The notes under the pieces were generated by a model, which did not search any database, was not told the DNA's origin, and saw only the letters and a list, made by a program, of their open reading frames with translations. Positions 22,103 to 33,675 of a stretch of DNA of 64,000 nucleotides are shown here, one piece after another. Source of the DNA: Argopecten irradians (taxonomy: Eukaryota; Mollusca; Bivalvia; Pectinida; Pectinidae); contig NC_091149.1 in the NCBI RefSeq assembly GCF_041381155.1, forward strand, positions 8,200,609 through 8,264,608, given 5' to 3'. A program made the position numbers and the translations under genes. Position 1 is the stretch's first letter, and every line of letters starts with the position of its first letter.

Positions 22103-22768
22103 GACGTCATTTCATCACCAATAGAAACAATAGTCCCGCACAAACGTTATCGGGTATCACGTGGTACGTGAATGAGTCCCATTCTCCATACATGAAAATT
22201 GCGTGATATTTTCAACGAAAATCGCATTGTCTGTTTCTTTTAAAGTTAACCCAGTCTAGTTTCTGAAACAAAAATGTTAAAATTGTACGGAGAAAATAGT
22301 AATTTTGTTGACGTCACGAGGCTTTTTATTGCATGGGTAGCCATGTAATACGTATACAGCCTCGGGCGACACGAGTGTATTTACCGAGACCAGCCAGTAT
22401 TACTCGTGTAGGTATGAGAGAATACTTAAATTACACTACTAATAACTATTGTCGGATAAACTTGTATATCGACATACCACATCTTAAATCATCAAAATTT
22501 ATAAGCAAATTATATAACAATTGTATGTAAATATTAAGATGATCGCAAGCCAGCAAATACACGGATATGTTGGATACAATGGTATTGTAATGCAGCTCTT
22601 TCAACTTCAGACTCATGCTGAGAAAACTTCTCTTCATTCTGTCATACTTTTCAAAAGCTTTGTCTTTTCTTTTTCATTTCAGGATTTTTTCGTGCAACAG
22701 CTCTTGGAGTTGTTTTATTATTTTTCTTTGCTTCATGCTGGTTTAGTTAACTTTTAATCGCATATTTT
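22103..22768. other. Intergenic, no recognised gene
   Basis: Contains a GGCTACCCATG-type word seen also near 39180 (opposite strand). No supported ORF. Confidence 0.4.
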
Positions 22769-22778
22769 GGATTATATT

Positions 22779-23030
22779 TGTTTGTTTGTTTGTTTGTTTG
22801 ATTGATTAACGTCCTATTAACAGCTATGGTCATTTAAGGACGGGCTCCCATGTATGCGATGTGTTGCGTGTATGTTGTGCGAGGTGCGTGTTTTGGGAAA
22901 ATTTGATATATTCATGTTGTGTCTTCTTGTATTGTGGAACTGTTGCCCTTTTTATATTGCTATTTCACTGAAGCATGCCGCCGAAGACACCAAGCAACAC
23001 ACCCCACCCGGTCACATTATACGGACAACG
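22779..23030 (-). mobile_element. SINE family A, 5'-truncated, 10-bp target duplication
   Basis: Tail at the left (TTTG repeats), terminal hairpin, body truncated at GACAACG. Flanked by perfect GGATTATATT (22769-22778, 23031-23040). This fits target-primed insertion with incomplete reverse transcription. Confidence 0.85.
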
Positions 23031-23040
23031 GGATTATATT

Positions 23041-23526
23041 CCCACTTCGTTGTTTTAAGTAACTGCTATTAACTCTGTAAATAAACCTTTCATTAACAAA
23101 CGTGTTAGCGTTTTATCCCAGCATATTACAGTTCCATATCAGGTCTCTAAGCCTCTGTAGATCAAAAAATCAGTCTATTTTATCTCTGTGACCTTGAATG
23201 AAGATCAAGGTCACTCATTTACAAAACCTGTATAAGATGGTTTACAATTTCTAGAAACGAGACTGATGTTTTTTCTGACACATGCCAGATACATGTTGCT
23301 GCAATTAATTCATGACTTTTCTAAAAATTCGAAAATTATCTAATTTACAAGAAAGATGTGATATTTGACGCCTTCATTTTCCAGGTGACCAATAGTATTT
23401 TATATGGCTCCCTATATTCTTTTATTGATTACAATATAATTACCCTGTGGTGTATAGCTACATGGATTTGGTTGTATATTCAGCCTGTTTCTTTCTTGAT
23501 TGATAAGGAATCAATTTCCAATCTGA
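23041..23526. other. Intergenic, no recognised feature
   Basis: AT-rich; nothing recognised. Confidence 0.4.
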
Positions 23527-23612
23527 GCACAAAGCAGGAGCAGAAACCGCTCTATGGTGCGTCTCGACCCGGTTTCAGTACCCATGGTACACAGGGGCGA
23601 GCGCTCAACTAA
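23527..23612 (-). mobile_element. SINE family A head fragment
   Basis: GCACAAAGCAGGAGCAGAAA to ACACAGGGGCGAGCGCTCAA, i.e. only the 5' tRNA-like head on the minus strand. Confidence 0.6.
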
Positions 23613-23689
23613 AACAACCGATTATCCCCTCTCTCTATGACAACAAGTCAATCTTTCGTCCCACTATACCGTGCTGTAAAAGTGGTTAT

Positions 23690-24334
23690 ACATTTTAAAA
23701 GTTTCCATTCTTAGGTAAAAACAGTGGATTCTTATTGACAACAGGACAATCTGTCGTTCCACTCTCTTTGTGATGTGAGAGTGGTTATACTTTTCATGAG
23801 TTTTAATTCTTAGGTAAGAACAATGGATGCTTTACTAAGAATAATGAATGTTTAAAAGCTTATTTAAGAACAGTAATATAATAATTATGTCCCGACAACG
23901 AAGCTGGAGTCACTGTTATAATCCTGTCTGTCTGTGTCTGTCGTCTTTCGTCTGAACAACTAATTCTAAACTACTGGATCAATCCTGATGAAACTTGTGT
24001 GTGGGATCTTGTATAGTCCTATTTTTGATAATGGTTACCATGGAAACATAACGGAAGCTTCTGGTTGATACAATAGACTATGCTGAAAATGACTACATGG
24101 TATACAGGAATGTTTTAGAGATATATATAATATATATCATGGTTGTAGTTTTCAAGGCAACAGTTTTCATATAGATTTTAGCCAATTAGCTAATGAAAAT
24201 AGCGATGTGTAAGGTCATCAGAAACAGTTTTATCCCCGATACCATGTAATGACATTCGTTGTATAAAGCGGTTATCAATCAGTTTGTCCATCCGTAAACT
24301 ACAGCGGAAGAAAATGTAAATGTAATGCGAGTGT
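23690..24334. repeat. 3' flank of copy 2, paralogous to 33490-34841
   Basis: Shares TAAGAACA-rich sequence, CCTGTCTGTCTGTGTC and GTTTATCCCCGATACCATG blocks with the flank of copy 3. It holds a single unit of what became a minisatellite there, and lacks the MITE at 33676. Confidence 0.7.
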
Positions 24335-25984
24335 TTAATTGTGGGAACCTAATCTAACCATCGCAGCTTCTTTCATTTTCTTCTTGTCAGGTTTACCGGT
24401 TGGGATAAGTGAGAGAGAATCAAATTCGAGGAAAAACGTAGGAGCTTGCCCTAAAACATTGTCACCGAGAATTTCTACGCACCGTTGACGAACATCCTAC
24501 ATGGTGATTGGTGCATTCCTATCTAGTACCACGCATGCACAGACCTCCTCATACATACGTTCATCAGGTATAGCTATGACGACGGCATCTTTCACACCAG
24601 CAATCGAAGTAATACATTCCTCAACCTCACCCGATACAACGATAAGCGTACCCCGTTTAATTATGCTGTTCAGTTTTCCTTTCAAAAGAAGTCTACCGTC
24701 AGACTTGAAAATTCCTACACCTCCCATATTCATCCAACCGTCAACGATAGACTTTTTGTGGTCTTCTGTTGCGTTCAGGTATCCTTGTAACATCCAAGGC
24801 GCTTTTATGAAAAACCTGCCCATTTCCCCACGGACCAGTGGGTACATGTCTTCCCCACATACTTTTATTTGAACTCCAGGGAAAATGGATCCAAGATGTC
24901 CGACTTCCATGTTACTGTCTAATCTACAATAGGTCACTAAGCCAACCTCTGTGGAGCCATACACCATGTACATACTCTCGCAAATATCCCCAATGATCCC
25001 AGTTTCTTTGTGTTTGATAATATGTCCGCCAGTGAGGACTGACTTCATTCTGTATCCCGTCTTGACGATTTTTTCCTTATTCTGTAGTATATCGTATATT
25101 GTGAATGGAAGAAGGAGGCCACTGGTGCATTTTTCGTTCATTATGATATCCGACAGTTCCATGATGTCGCCTCCCTTAGCGGATATCCGTCCGTCCCGAA
25201 ACACTCGCGTGTCGGCTTGTATCAAAGCGTATATGATATTACTTCCAATCCAGGAGAAAGGCCAATCGCTAAAGTACGAACCTCCTCTCTCTTCTGCTAC
25301 GCGAGTTAACATGTAGGCTGATTTCGTATTCATTAGAGCTAAATGAGTGAATTCAGCCATTTTAGGATTCCCTGTTGAGCCGGATGTCGTAAAGACGATT
25401 GCCGAGGACTCCGGAAACACTCGAGGAAGATCGTCAGTTGCTGGATACTATTTCCCAAGTGATTCAACGTCAGGAAGATTAGATTTTTCAGTGTTTCGGA
25501 GGAGGACAAATAACGGGCTACTTGGCCTATTTTTGTCAGTTGATGGATTGAAACTTGCATATTCCTCAATGTCTTTTATAAATGTTCTATCATTCTCGGG
25601 ATCCAGAAGAACCGACTTACATCCTGAAATCTTTATATCGTCGAGTGTCTTTTTGAAGTTCCCTTGTATTATTGGCTGATGAATGCTAACTGCACCAGTC
25701 AGGAGGATAGCTAGTTCTCCAATGATCCATTCTATCGAGTTCGGACCGGTTATCCCTACCCTATCTCCTGCCTGAATACCTTGATCAAACAGAAACGAGG
25801 CGGTACGAGTTGCGCGCAGTTTCAAATCCCAAAATGTAATCGGACTTCGGGATCCGTCAGGGAAGCGTTGGATAAAGATTTCTTTTTCTGGAAACTCACA
25901 GACATTCTCATTGAAGACGTCAACAATGGATTTGTACGTGATTGGATGACCCAGAGGTTTGTCGATATAACTTAACTCCGCCAT
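24335..25984 (-). pseudogene. ACSF2-like acyl-CoA synthetase, copy 2 (subfamily B, two nonsense codons)
   Basis: 550 codons from MAELSYIDKPLGHP to a C-terminus ending MVRLGSHN, collinear with copy 3 without indels. Two in-frame TAG codons: 25448-25450 (Glu GAG in copy 3, ESLGK-E-YPATDD) and 24497-24499 (Gln CAG in copy 1, PITM-Q-DVRQRC; Glu in copy 3). P-loop TTSGSTGNPK, YGSTE and the catalytic Lys region (TGKPDKKK) are still recognisable. NMGD has become NMGG, which removes the Asp expected to contact the adenylate. A product ending at the first stop would lack the ATP site. Decay looks recent. An intact allele elsewhere in the population is possible. Confidence 0.85.
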
Positions 25985-26211
25985 GATGCCAGAAAGGTCT
26001 GGAAAATCAAGCACAAGTCAAAATTGAACATGCTTTTAAAGATTGCTGATGGACACTTATGGCAGTGAAGTGGTATCGACAAATGTTTTTTCTCTAGCGT
26101 TTCTATCTGAAATACACAAATAACACAAAGCATCGAATACCAGAACTGAATTTTGACACCATCACTTTTACAACATAGGTTGTTAAACGAGATAAAACGA
26201 TTTGGTTCTGT

Positions 26212-26262
26212 CCTTCTGGATGAGACACACCAAAGTCAATAAAAGTGTGTTAGTTTCTGACA
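26212..26262 (+). mobile_element. SINE family A head fragment
   Basis: GGTTCTGTCCTTCTGGATGA and GACACACCAAAGTC, then TAGTTTCTG, match the head of family A. Confidence 0.5.
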
Positions 26263-26567
26263 CTGGCTGTCGATAGGGCGTTATACAAAAACAAGCAAAG
26301 CAAGAGAAAAAGGAACAAACCCTGATACTCCTGTAAAGTCACTTTAAAGTATAACTGTATCACTATTCCTTTATTAATTGATATACTACAAACTTTCTTT
26401 CGCATGTTTTTATTTTCGTGAATTTCGCGGACGTTTATTTTTAATCAGCGAATTGATATCTACTATACTAAAAGTGATATGAATTTTCATTCAATTTTTA
26501 AATCCACCAAAATTAAATTGCCAAATTTAGTAGCCGCGAAAGAGGTTATGACACAGCCTTGCTCGTG

Positions 26568-26765
26568 GATCCTTCAAACCGATATTTCGCATAAAAAACT
26601 CTGTCAAATTGTAGAACACAGAATACCATTACAATCTAGATTACAGATCGATTTATATTGTATATGCTCGTGAATCCTTCAAACCGATATTTCGCATAAA
26701 AAAACTGTAAAATTGTAGAACACAGAATACCATTACAATCTAGATTACAGATCGATTTATATTGT
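26568..26765. repeat. Tandem duplication, ~99-bp unit x2
   Basis: GATCCTTCAAACCGATATTT to TTTATATTGTATAT repeated twice with only a few differences. A single diverged unit occurs at about 38780-38880, upstream of copy 3, so the duplication followed the gene duplication. Confidence 0.85.
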
Positions 26766-26787
26766 ATATATAGTAATTAATATATAT

Positions 26788-27004
26788 GGGGCCGCGGTGG
26801 CCGAGTGGTTAAAATGTCCCGACATATTACCACAAGCCCTCCACCTCTGGGATGCGGGTTCGAATCCCATGTGGGGCAGTTGCCAGGTACTGACCGCTGG
26901 TCGGTGGTTTTTCTCCGGGTACTCCGGTTTTCCTCCACCAACAAACCTGGCACGTCCTTACATGACCCTGGCTGTTAATAGGACGTAAAAATGAATAAAC
27001 CAAA
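26788..27004 (+). mobile_element. SINE family B, complete, 13-bp target duplication
   Basis: 217 bp. tRNA-like head with box A GTGGCCGAGTGGTTAA and box B GGGTTCGAATCCC, a central domain TTTTTCTCCGGGTACTCCGG, then the 3' hairpin ACGTCCT...AGGACGT and tail AATGAATAAACCAAA. Perfect flanking repeats AATTAATATATAT (26775-26787, 27005-27017). The head resembles a Ser/Leu-type tRNA but its ends do not pair, so it is not a tRNA gene. Lies in the inferred 5' intron of copy 2. Confidence 0.92.
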
Positions 27005-27070
27005 AATTAATATATATAGTATTACATTGTAATATGTAAATATAGACATTGTAAAAGAGAGGAAACTTAC

Positions 27071-27175
27071 GTCTCGTCCTGTACTGACGTTCCCCTGAAT
27101 AACGATGTCTGTTACAGCCTGCTACACAAGATTGTTCATCAGATAAAGCAACAGGTGACATTGGTACTTTACCCT
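27071..27175 (-). other. Putative non-coding 5' exon of copy 2
   Basis: Minus strand: ends CAGGACGAGAC followed by donor GTAAGT (27070-27065). The same exon-like block and GTAAGT occur at 38951 upstream of copy 3, while the flanks are less alike. The matching acceptor is TTGATTTTCCAG, about 20 bp before each ATG. Confidence 0.55.
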
Positions 27176-27923
27176 TGTAACACCCTCATTCTAGTCGTTG
27201 CATGTATTTCGCATTTTGCTGTTACATAGAGCATGAGAATGAATCAGCTGTGAAAATCATTCAAAGGGGCGCAGGCAAACCTGTATGTTACAACACAGAA
27301 TATTTGTACTGTAAAAGTACATGTTATATGCTCTATGCATATTTGGATGAAAACAACTTTGCTTCATAGTCATTTCACTGCACTCTAGATGCAAATAAAA
27401 TTATTTTGGCAGTGCTGTCAAAATTCATTTCATTTTGAGCTCTTATTTTTCTGTAAAATATAATCTTTAACTAAATTTGAAATATTGCACTTTAGAAAAT
27501 GTCGGTTGTGAATAACATATCAAAACAGCTTCTTGATTCCTCAGTAGGAAAATTATGGCACATATACTTTTTAATAACTTTCTGATGATGTTTTGTGTAA
27601 CAAAACGAAACATCAGATTCACTGGTATTAGAGTGGAAAACATTTGGGGCTATATGTAAATTAGATGGGGTCAAAAGGTTAAGTTTTTACTTGACGCACA
27701 CGTGTGTAACAACTCCCAATACACAGATAGAGAGAAAGTAAATAACATTAAAATTACGAATTCAACACGTACGCTTTGACAAGAAGAGTTTCACTAAAAA
27801 TGGTCTTAACAGTCGATGTTTAAGATGTGTGTGTACACGACTATGAACATTAACACATCTCGGAATTACTTACAGTTTAGGGTGATCTACAAAGACTACA
27901 CTTCTTAGATTTAACAACAACAA
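27176..27923. other. Intergenic, possible promoter side of copy 2
   Basis: No coding or repeat feature recognised. Confidence 0.35.
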
Positions 27924-28190
27924 AGTTTGTTTGTTTATTTGTTTGAGTTTTATGGCCCATCGACAACTAAGGTCATTTAGGGCCAAACTAAAAGGCAGGC
28001 ATTATTATCAGGATATAAACAATGACTGTATCTAAAAGATCAGGATAAGAATAAAGTAAAAATAAAATATAAATTGTAAATGTTGATTCAAAAACAAGAG
28101 TTGCATAGGATAAAATAGTTTTGGCTAAAACACATGAGAAAACTCATGCACAATGTTGATGAAACGATGAGTGTTGCGTTGATATGAAGG
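27924..28190 (-). mobile_element. LINE 3' end, 5'-truncated copy
   Basis: Minus strand: end of the ORF2-like region (AAAACTCATGCACAATG region on +), 3' UTR, terminal hairpin GGCCC...GGGCC and an (AAAC)n-type tail. Same family as 50507, 62079 and 63361. Confidence 0.75.
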
Positions 28191-28302
28191 TCATACATCT
28201 AGTATGTCTTCATAACAACAATTACTACTGATGAAAAGAGCGATACTTTTCCTTTTACACTCATCCTACACAACTATCCATGAGTGTAATATCTAAGATT
28301 TG

Positions 28303-28361
28303 TTTGTGTGTTTGTTTGATTTATTAACGTCATATTAACAGCTATGGTCATGTAAGGACGG
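28303..28361 (-). mobile_element. SINE family A 3' tail fragment
   Basis: TTTG repeats plus ACGTCATATTAACAGCTATG and GTCATGTAAGGACGG: tail and hairpin only. Its body may continue after the minisatellite at 30918. Confidence 0.65.
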
Positions 28362-28516
28362 ACAATAGCGCCCCGTTTTAACAATATTGTCCTCAGTAGG
28401 TTTTGGAAATCGATGGTGGCACATTTGCAAAGATTATGTCACATATTATATATTGTAGTATAAAATGACTAAAAACCTGTATAAAGTGCCCTTTCTTATT
28501 ACTATCAATGAAGATG

Positions 28517-30917
28517 TTGTCTGTATGTATTCACAGCTTTCTGTATGTACTCACAACTGTATGTATGTATTAAAAGCTGTCTGTATGTATTCACAACTGT
28601 CTGTATGTATTCACAACTGTCTGTATGTATTCACAATTGTCTGTATGTATTCACAACTGTCTGTATGTATTCAAAGCTGTCTGTATGTATTCACAACTGT
28701 ATGTATGTATTCAAAGCTGTCTGTATGTACTCACAACTGTATGTATGTATTCAAAGCTGTCTGTATGTATTCACAACTGTCTGTATGTATTCACAACTGT
28801 CTGTATGTATTCACAGCTGTCTGTATGTATTCAAAGCTGTCTGTATGTATTCACAACTGTCTGTATGTATTCACATGTCTTATGTCACAACTGTCTGTAT
28901 GTATTCAAAGCTGTCTATGTATTAAAAGCTGTATGTATTCACAATTGTCTGTATGTATTCACAACTGTCTGTATGTATTCAACGCTTTCTGTATGTACTC
29001 ACAACTGATGTATGTATTCAAATTGTCTGTATGTATTCACAACTGTCTGTATGTATTCAACCTTCTTAACAAATGTATGTATGTATTCACAACTGTCTGT
29101 ATGTATTCAAACTGTCTGTATGTATTCAAAGCTGTTGTATGTATTCACAACTGTCTGATGTATTCACAACTGTCTGTATGTATTCAAAGCTGTCTGTATG
29201 TATTCACAATTGTCTGTATGTATTCACAACTGTCTGTATGTATTCAACGCTTTCTGTATGTACTCACAACTGTATGTATGTATTCAAAGCGTTCTGTATG
29301 TACTCACAACTGTATGTATGTATTCACAACTGTCTGTATGTATTCAAAGCTGTCTGTATGTATTCACAACTGTCTGTATGTATTCACAACTGTCTGTATG
29401 TATTCAAAGCTGTCTGTATGTATTCACAATTGTCTGTATGTATTCAAAACTGTCTGTATGTATTCAACGCTTTCTGTATGTACTCACAACTGTATGTATG
29501 TATTCAAAGCTTTCTGTATGAACTCACAACTCTATGTATGTATTCAAAGCTGTCTGTATGTATTCACAACTATCTGTATGTATTCACAACTGTCTGTATG
29601 TATTCAAAGCTGTCTGTATGTATTCACAACTGTCTGTATGTATTCAAAGCTGTCTGTATGTATTCACAATTGTCTGTATGTATTCAAAACTGTCTGTATG
29701 TATTCAACGCTTTCTGTATGTACTCACAACTGTATGTATGTATTCAAAGCGTTCTGTATGTATTCACAACTGTATGTATGTATTAAAAGCTGTCTGTATG
29801 TATTCACAACTGTCTGTATGTACTCACAACTGTTGTATGTATGTACTCACAACTGTCTGTATGTATTCACAACTGTATGTATGTATTCAAAGCTGTCTGT
29901 ATGTATTCACAACTGTCTGTATGTATTCAAAGCTGTCTGTATGTATTCACAACTGTCTGTATGTACTCACAACTGTATGTATGTATTCAAAGCTTTCTGT
30001 ATGTATTCACAACTGTCTGTATGTATTCAAAGCTGTCTGTATGTATTCACAACTGTCTGTATGTATTCACAACTGTCTGTATGTATTCAAAGCTGTCTGT
30101 ATGTATTCACAATTGTCTGTATGTATTCACAACTGTCTGTATGTATTCACAACTGTCTGTATGTATTCACAACTGTCTGTATGTATTCACAACTGTCTGT
30201 ATGTATTCACAATTGTCTGTATGTATTCACAACTGTCTGTATGTATTCACAACTGTATGGTATGCATGTATTCAAAGCTTTCTCTATGTACTCACAACTG
30301 TATGTATGTATTCAAAGCTGTCTGTATGTATTCACAACTGTCTGTATGTATTCACAACTGTCTGTATGTATTCACAACTGTCTGTATGTATTCACAACTG
30401 TCTGTATGTATTCACAACTGTATGTATGTATTCAAAGCTGTCTGTATGTATTCACAACTGTCTGTATGTATTCAAAGCTGTCTGTATGTATTCACAACTG
30501 TCTGTATGTATTCACAACTGTATGGTATGCATGTATTCACAACTGTCTGTATGTATTCACAACTGTGTATGTATGTATTCAAAGCTGTCTGTATGTACTC
30601 ACAACTGTATGTATGTATTCACAACTGTCTGTATGTATTCAAAGCTGTCTGTATGTATTCACAACTGTCTGTATGTATTCAAAGCTGTCTGTATGTACTC
30701 ACAACTGTATGTATGTATTCACAATTGTCTGTATGTATTCACAACTGTCTGTATGTATTCAACGCTTTCTGTATGTACTCACAACTGTATGTATGTATTC
30801 AAAGCTTTCTCTATGTACTCACAACTGTATGTATGTATTCAAAGCTGTCTGTATGTATTCACAACTGTCTGTATGTATTCACAACTGTCTGTATGTATTC
30901 AAAGCTGTCTGTATGTT
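28517..30917. repeat. Minisatellite, 20-bp unit, ~120 copies
   Basis: Units TTCACAACTGTCTGTATGTA and TTCAAAGCTGTCTGTATGTA plus minor variants (GTACTCAC, AACGCTTT), interspersed in longer patterns. No + strand frame of the unit has a stop, so very long ORFs appear; they are artefacts. Confidence 0.95.
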
Positions 30918-31130
30918 TTAGGAGGCTGGAATGTATTCGTTTGGTGTCTCCTTGTAATGATGAAACTCTTGGCGTTTAATGGTGCGACTGAAACAGAGAA
31001 CAAACACTCCACTCGGTCACATTATACTGACAAACTAGTCGCCCATTCTCTTTATGCCGAGCGCTAAGCAGGAGCAGAAACCACTCTTTAGACTATTGTG
31101 TGTTCCAGTCAGTTTCATTTGACAATGACA
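30918..31130 (-). mobile_element. SINE family A body and head, diverged
   Basis: GGTCACATTATACTGACAAA, CGAGCGCTAAGCAGGAGCAG and related words. With the tail at 28303 it brackets the 20-bp minisatellite, suggesting the array grew inside one SINE copy. Confidence 0.6.
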
Positions 31131-31341
31131 ATGCCAGTTAAAAAGCACGCATTTTAGATTTAAAAAAAATACATTTATTTTTTTCCTTCAAAAATCGTTT
31201 CTGAGACACTCCGCAGTTAGGACAGTATCGAATCAAAGGAAGTTAACCAATTTTCTTTTACCCTGCTTAGTAACCTTCCACTGGCCAATTCCCTATATAC
31301 AAAAAACACGGGACTAGACACATTAAACCACAGGTTTACGA

Positions 31342-31450
31342 CATTTTTGTCTGTCGTCTCCGATTTGATACAAGCTCTCTGGTTGACTCCTAGGAGCGAG
31401 TGGACCAATCAGGCAGCTTATAACAAATCGGAGACGACAGACAAAAAATG
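31342..31450. repeat. Inverted repeat, ~35-bp arms
   Basis: Arms TTTTTGTCTGTCGTCTCCGA (left) and its near-perfect mirror ending at 31450, with ~40 bp between. An outer pair CACAGGTTTACGAC (about 31328) and GTCGTAAACCTGTG (about 31903) is also inverted. MITE-like or a foldback. Confidence 0.7.
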
Positions 31451-32589
31451 GCCGAGATCGATGATCATCTGTTCTGCATGACAATAAATGGAGCGTGGGG
31501 ATCGCTAAGGGATACCAATGTGTAATTTTTATAAGTAAGTGAGTTTATATTGAGGATCTGCACTTCAGGAATGCATTCGTTGAATAGATGGCGATTTTAT
31601 TCGGTCTGTGCTCATTAGGGAATCGTGACCTGGGGATGTAGCGTGTACTTTTCCGACTACCGATTTTTACACGAATCTTCGTAATTCAAGTTTCGATATG
31701 AAATAAAATTCGCCCATAATCCCATCATATCATATACCATAGTGACCAGTAAGGAATTGTCTTCAATGTAAGCTAAAAAATATTCTGATCGGATGATTTT
31801 TGTGGTGTTCAGAGCATTTTAAAATTAATTACCCCATTTTTCTGGAAATGGGATACAGGGCTAAGTAAACAACCTTTCAGTATTTTTAGTATTTTATTTG
31901 CGCGTCGTAAACCTGTGATTAAACATATCTTGTCTCGAATACATATATCGATAATGAAGATAACATTACCAAACTGAAAACAAACACTGCATTCACCTGA
32001 TAAAGGTTCATTGAAGTAATATTGTCAGCTAGGTCCCAATATATGTCAAGTACGAGCTAATGAAACACTTCAATATACACTTAGTTATACACGTACATGT
32101 ACACGTGTGTGTCCTTGGTAGTTTATGTATGGAAAGGTCGGCTCACTCAGGACAGGTGTTCAAGTGCACGTGACCAATCGAGTACATCGAGTACGATGAT
32201 ATACGTCAGCTGTACGTGCGGATATGTTGACAGATTATTATTTTGATTTCACCTCGCTTGTATGAAAATTTTATTTTGAGAAACATCTTAATTACACCTG
32301 AGAGGAGGTGACATGTTTTCTTGCTAAAACAAGCCCTACACGGGTAAGGGCTTCATTTAGGTATTAGTAGGTGATACACATTGGACAACTCTGTACATGT
32401 ATAGACTGAGCGCACGTGCGTCGATTCACGCGCTTTATATAGCGATCGGTGAGTGGGTCGATATACTGGTAGAGAGAAAAACAAAAAATAGCTGTCATCG
32501 ACATGGGAATGTCTCATAAATGATTGTAATACCGCGTCCCCACTCCCGGGACCAGCGTCGAGGGGACGCCAGTTCCCAAATGTTGTGAT
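31451..32589. other. Intergenic, no recognised gene
   Basis: Contains the outer inverted arm near 31903 and several ACGTG/CACGTG-type words at 32085-32230. No supported coding sequence. Confidence 0.35.
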
Positions 32590-33345
32590 CGTATAGTTTT
32601 GATTTACAATCCCCACGACACCGGTCAGCAGACGAATCCCGAGAGTAGAGACACGCACACAAGCTGAGCTGATTACAGGCAGCTCAATCCAAGTTCATAA
32701 GGATGTGGCGGAGCAATTTAATTACATGTCAACAAACACATTGTATAAGGTTAAATGGAGATTTATTATACTAAGTAATAGATAATATACAGGTAAACAA
32801 TAACAAAGTAATAATAGAGAACAGAAGTATTTACAGAGAGTACCTAACGATAACACTAGCCCTCACAAGTTCCTGCCGAGACAATAGCTAATGACCAACA
32901 CCCCTTCCTATTCCCTCCCTCCTCCCAGCTAACTCCACAACAATCCCACTCCCTAAACTACGTTTAACACCCTAAGTGTCCTAACGTATACGTGTGCTGT
33001 GCACTGTGACAACTGTTTTCAGCGTCTGGTAGGGGAGGTATCTCCCCTCGGGTGTTGGCCGGTTATCCGGCCATTCAAGTCGTCCAATTTAGCTGTGCAG
33101 CCCCTTTTATGATCCCTTCCCCATGGTACTACATGCGACGTCGCACACACATTCTGATTGGTCCAACCCTATTGCATATGCGCAGTGAGCTCGGAAACTC
33201 TTCCGGCAACTCCCCAATACCCTGTAGTCTCGAGGGTAAACACCAAGCCCAAGGACAAAACCATAGCCGCTATAATAATACTCAACCGGAAACGCACGTG
33301 GAATGTTTATATACATAGCCCTACCCTACCGGTGTCATATCAAAC
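32590..33345 (-). mobile_element. Possible LTR-retrotransposon LTR (Ty3-like?), fossil fragment
   Basis: Read on the minus strand, a TATATAAA-type box near 33300, an AATAAA near 32765 and an edge followed by TTTGGGAACTGGCGTCCCC (GGGGACGCCAGTTCCCAAA on +), which recalls an LTR end plus primer-binding leader. No gag-pol and no second LTR are seen in the window, so if real it is a solo or orphan LTR. Boundaries are approximate. Confidence 0.25.
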
Positions 33346-33489
33346 AGATGGAAACAATGAAAGGGACCACAGCAATTATGGCACACACACTAAAATAATT
33401 ACCATCAAATATAATGCGAGTGATCTATATTCCCACACGATTCTTGAAATACATGTGTACTTATGTAAAAGAAATCTCATATAAATTTT

Positions 33490-33675
33490 TTTAACTTGCT
33501 TTGTCAGCTTTAAGTAAGAACATATGATGCTTCTTATTGAGAACAATAAATATTTATTTCAGAACAGTAAATGTTTATTTAAGAACAGTTTATAATCATT
33601 ATACCCCGGTAATGATGTTGAGGAATACTGGGATAATCCTGTCTGTCTGTGTCGTCTGAACAATTCATTCTACAC
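33490..33675. repeat. Paralogous 3' flank of copy 3, distal part
   Basis: Matches 23790-23975 (TAAGAACA words, CCTGTCTGTCTGTGTC). Interrupted by the MITE that follows. Confidence 0.65.

Noticed and set aside
24501-25679. Plus-strand ORFs over the synthetases (24501-24872, 24951-25316, 35008-35379, 42103-42579 and similar)
   Set aside because: Antisense shadows of the minus-strand synthetase coding regions; they recur in every copy for that reason.
26788-26880. tRNA gene
   Set aside because: Good box A and B, but the acceptor ends do not pair and it is continuous with a SINE body, hairpin tail and target duplication.
28465-31067. 818-, 481- and 408-codon ORFs of repeated YVCIHNCLYVFTTVCMYS-type text
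   Set aside because: They come from a 20-bp minisatellite whose unit has no stop in the three + frames; the same repeat is read in rotating frames and there is no domain or splice context.
32353-32658. 101-codon minus-strand ORF
   Set aside because: No domain, no splice context, overlaps a possible LTR edge; chance ORF is more likely.
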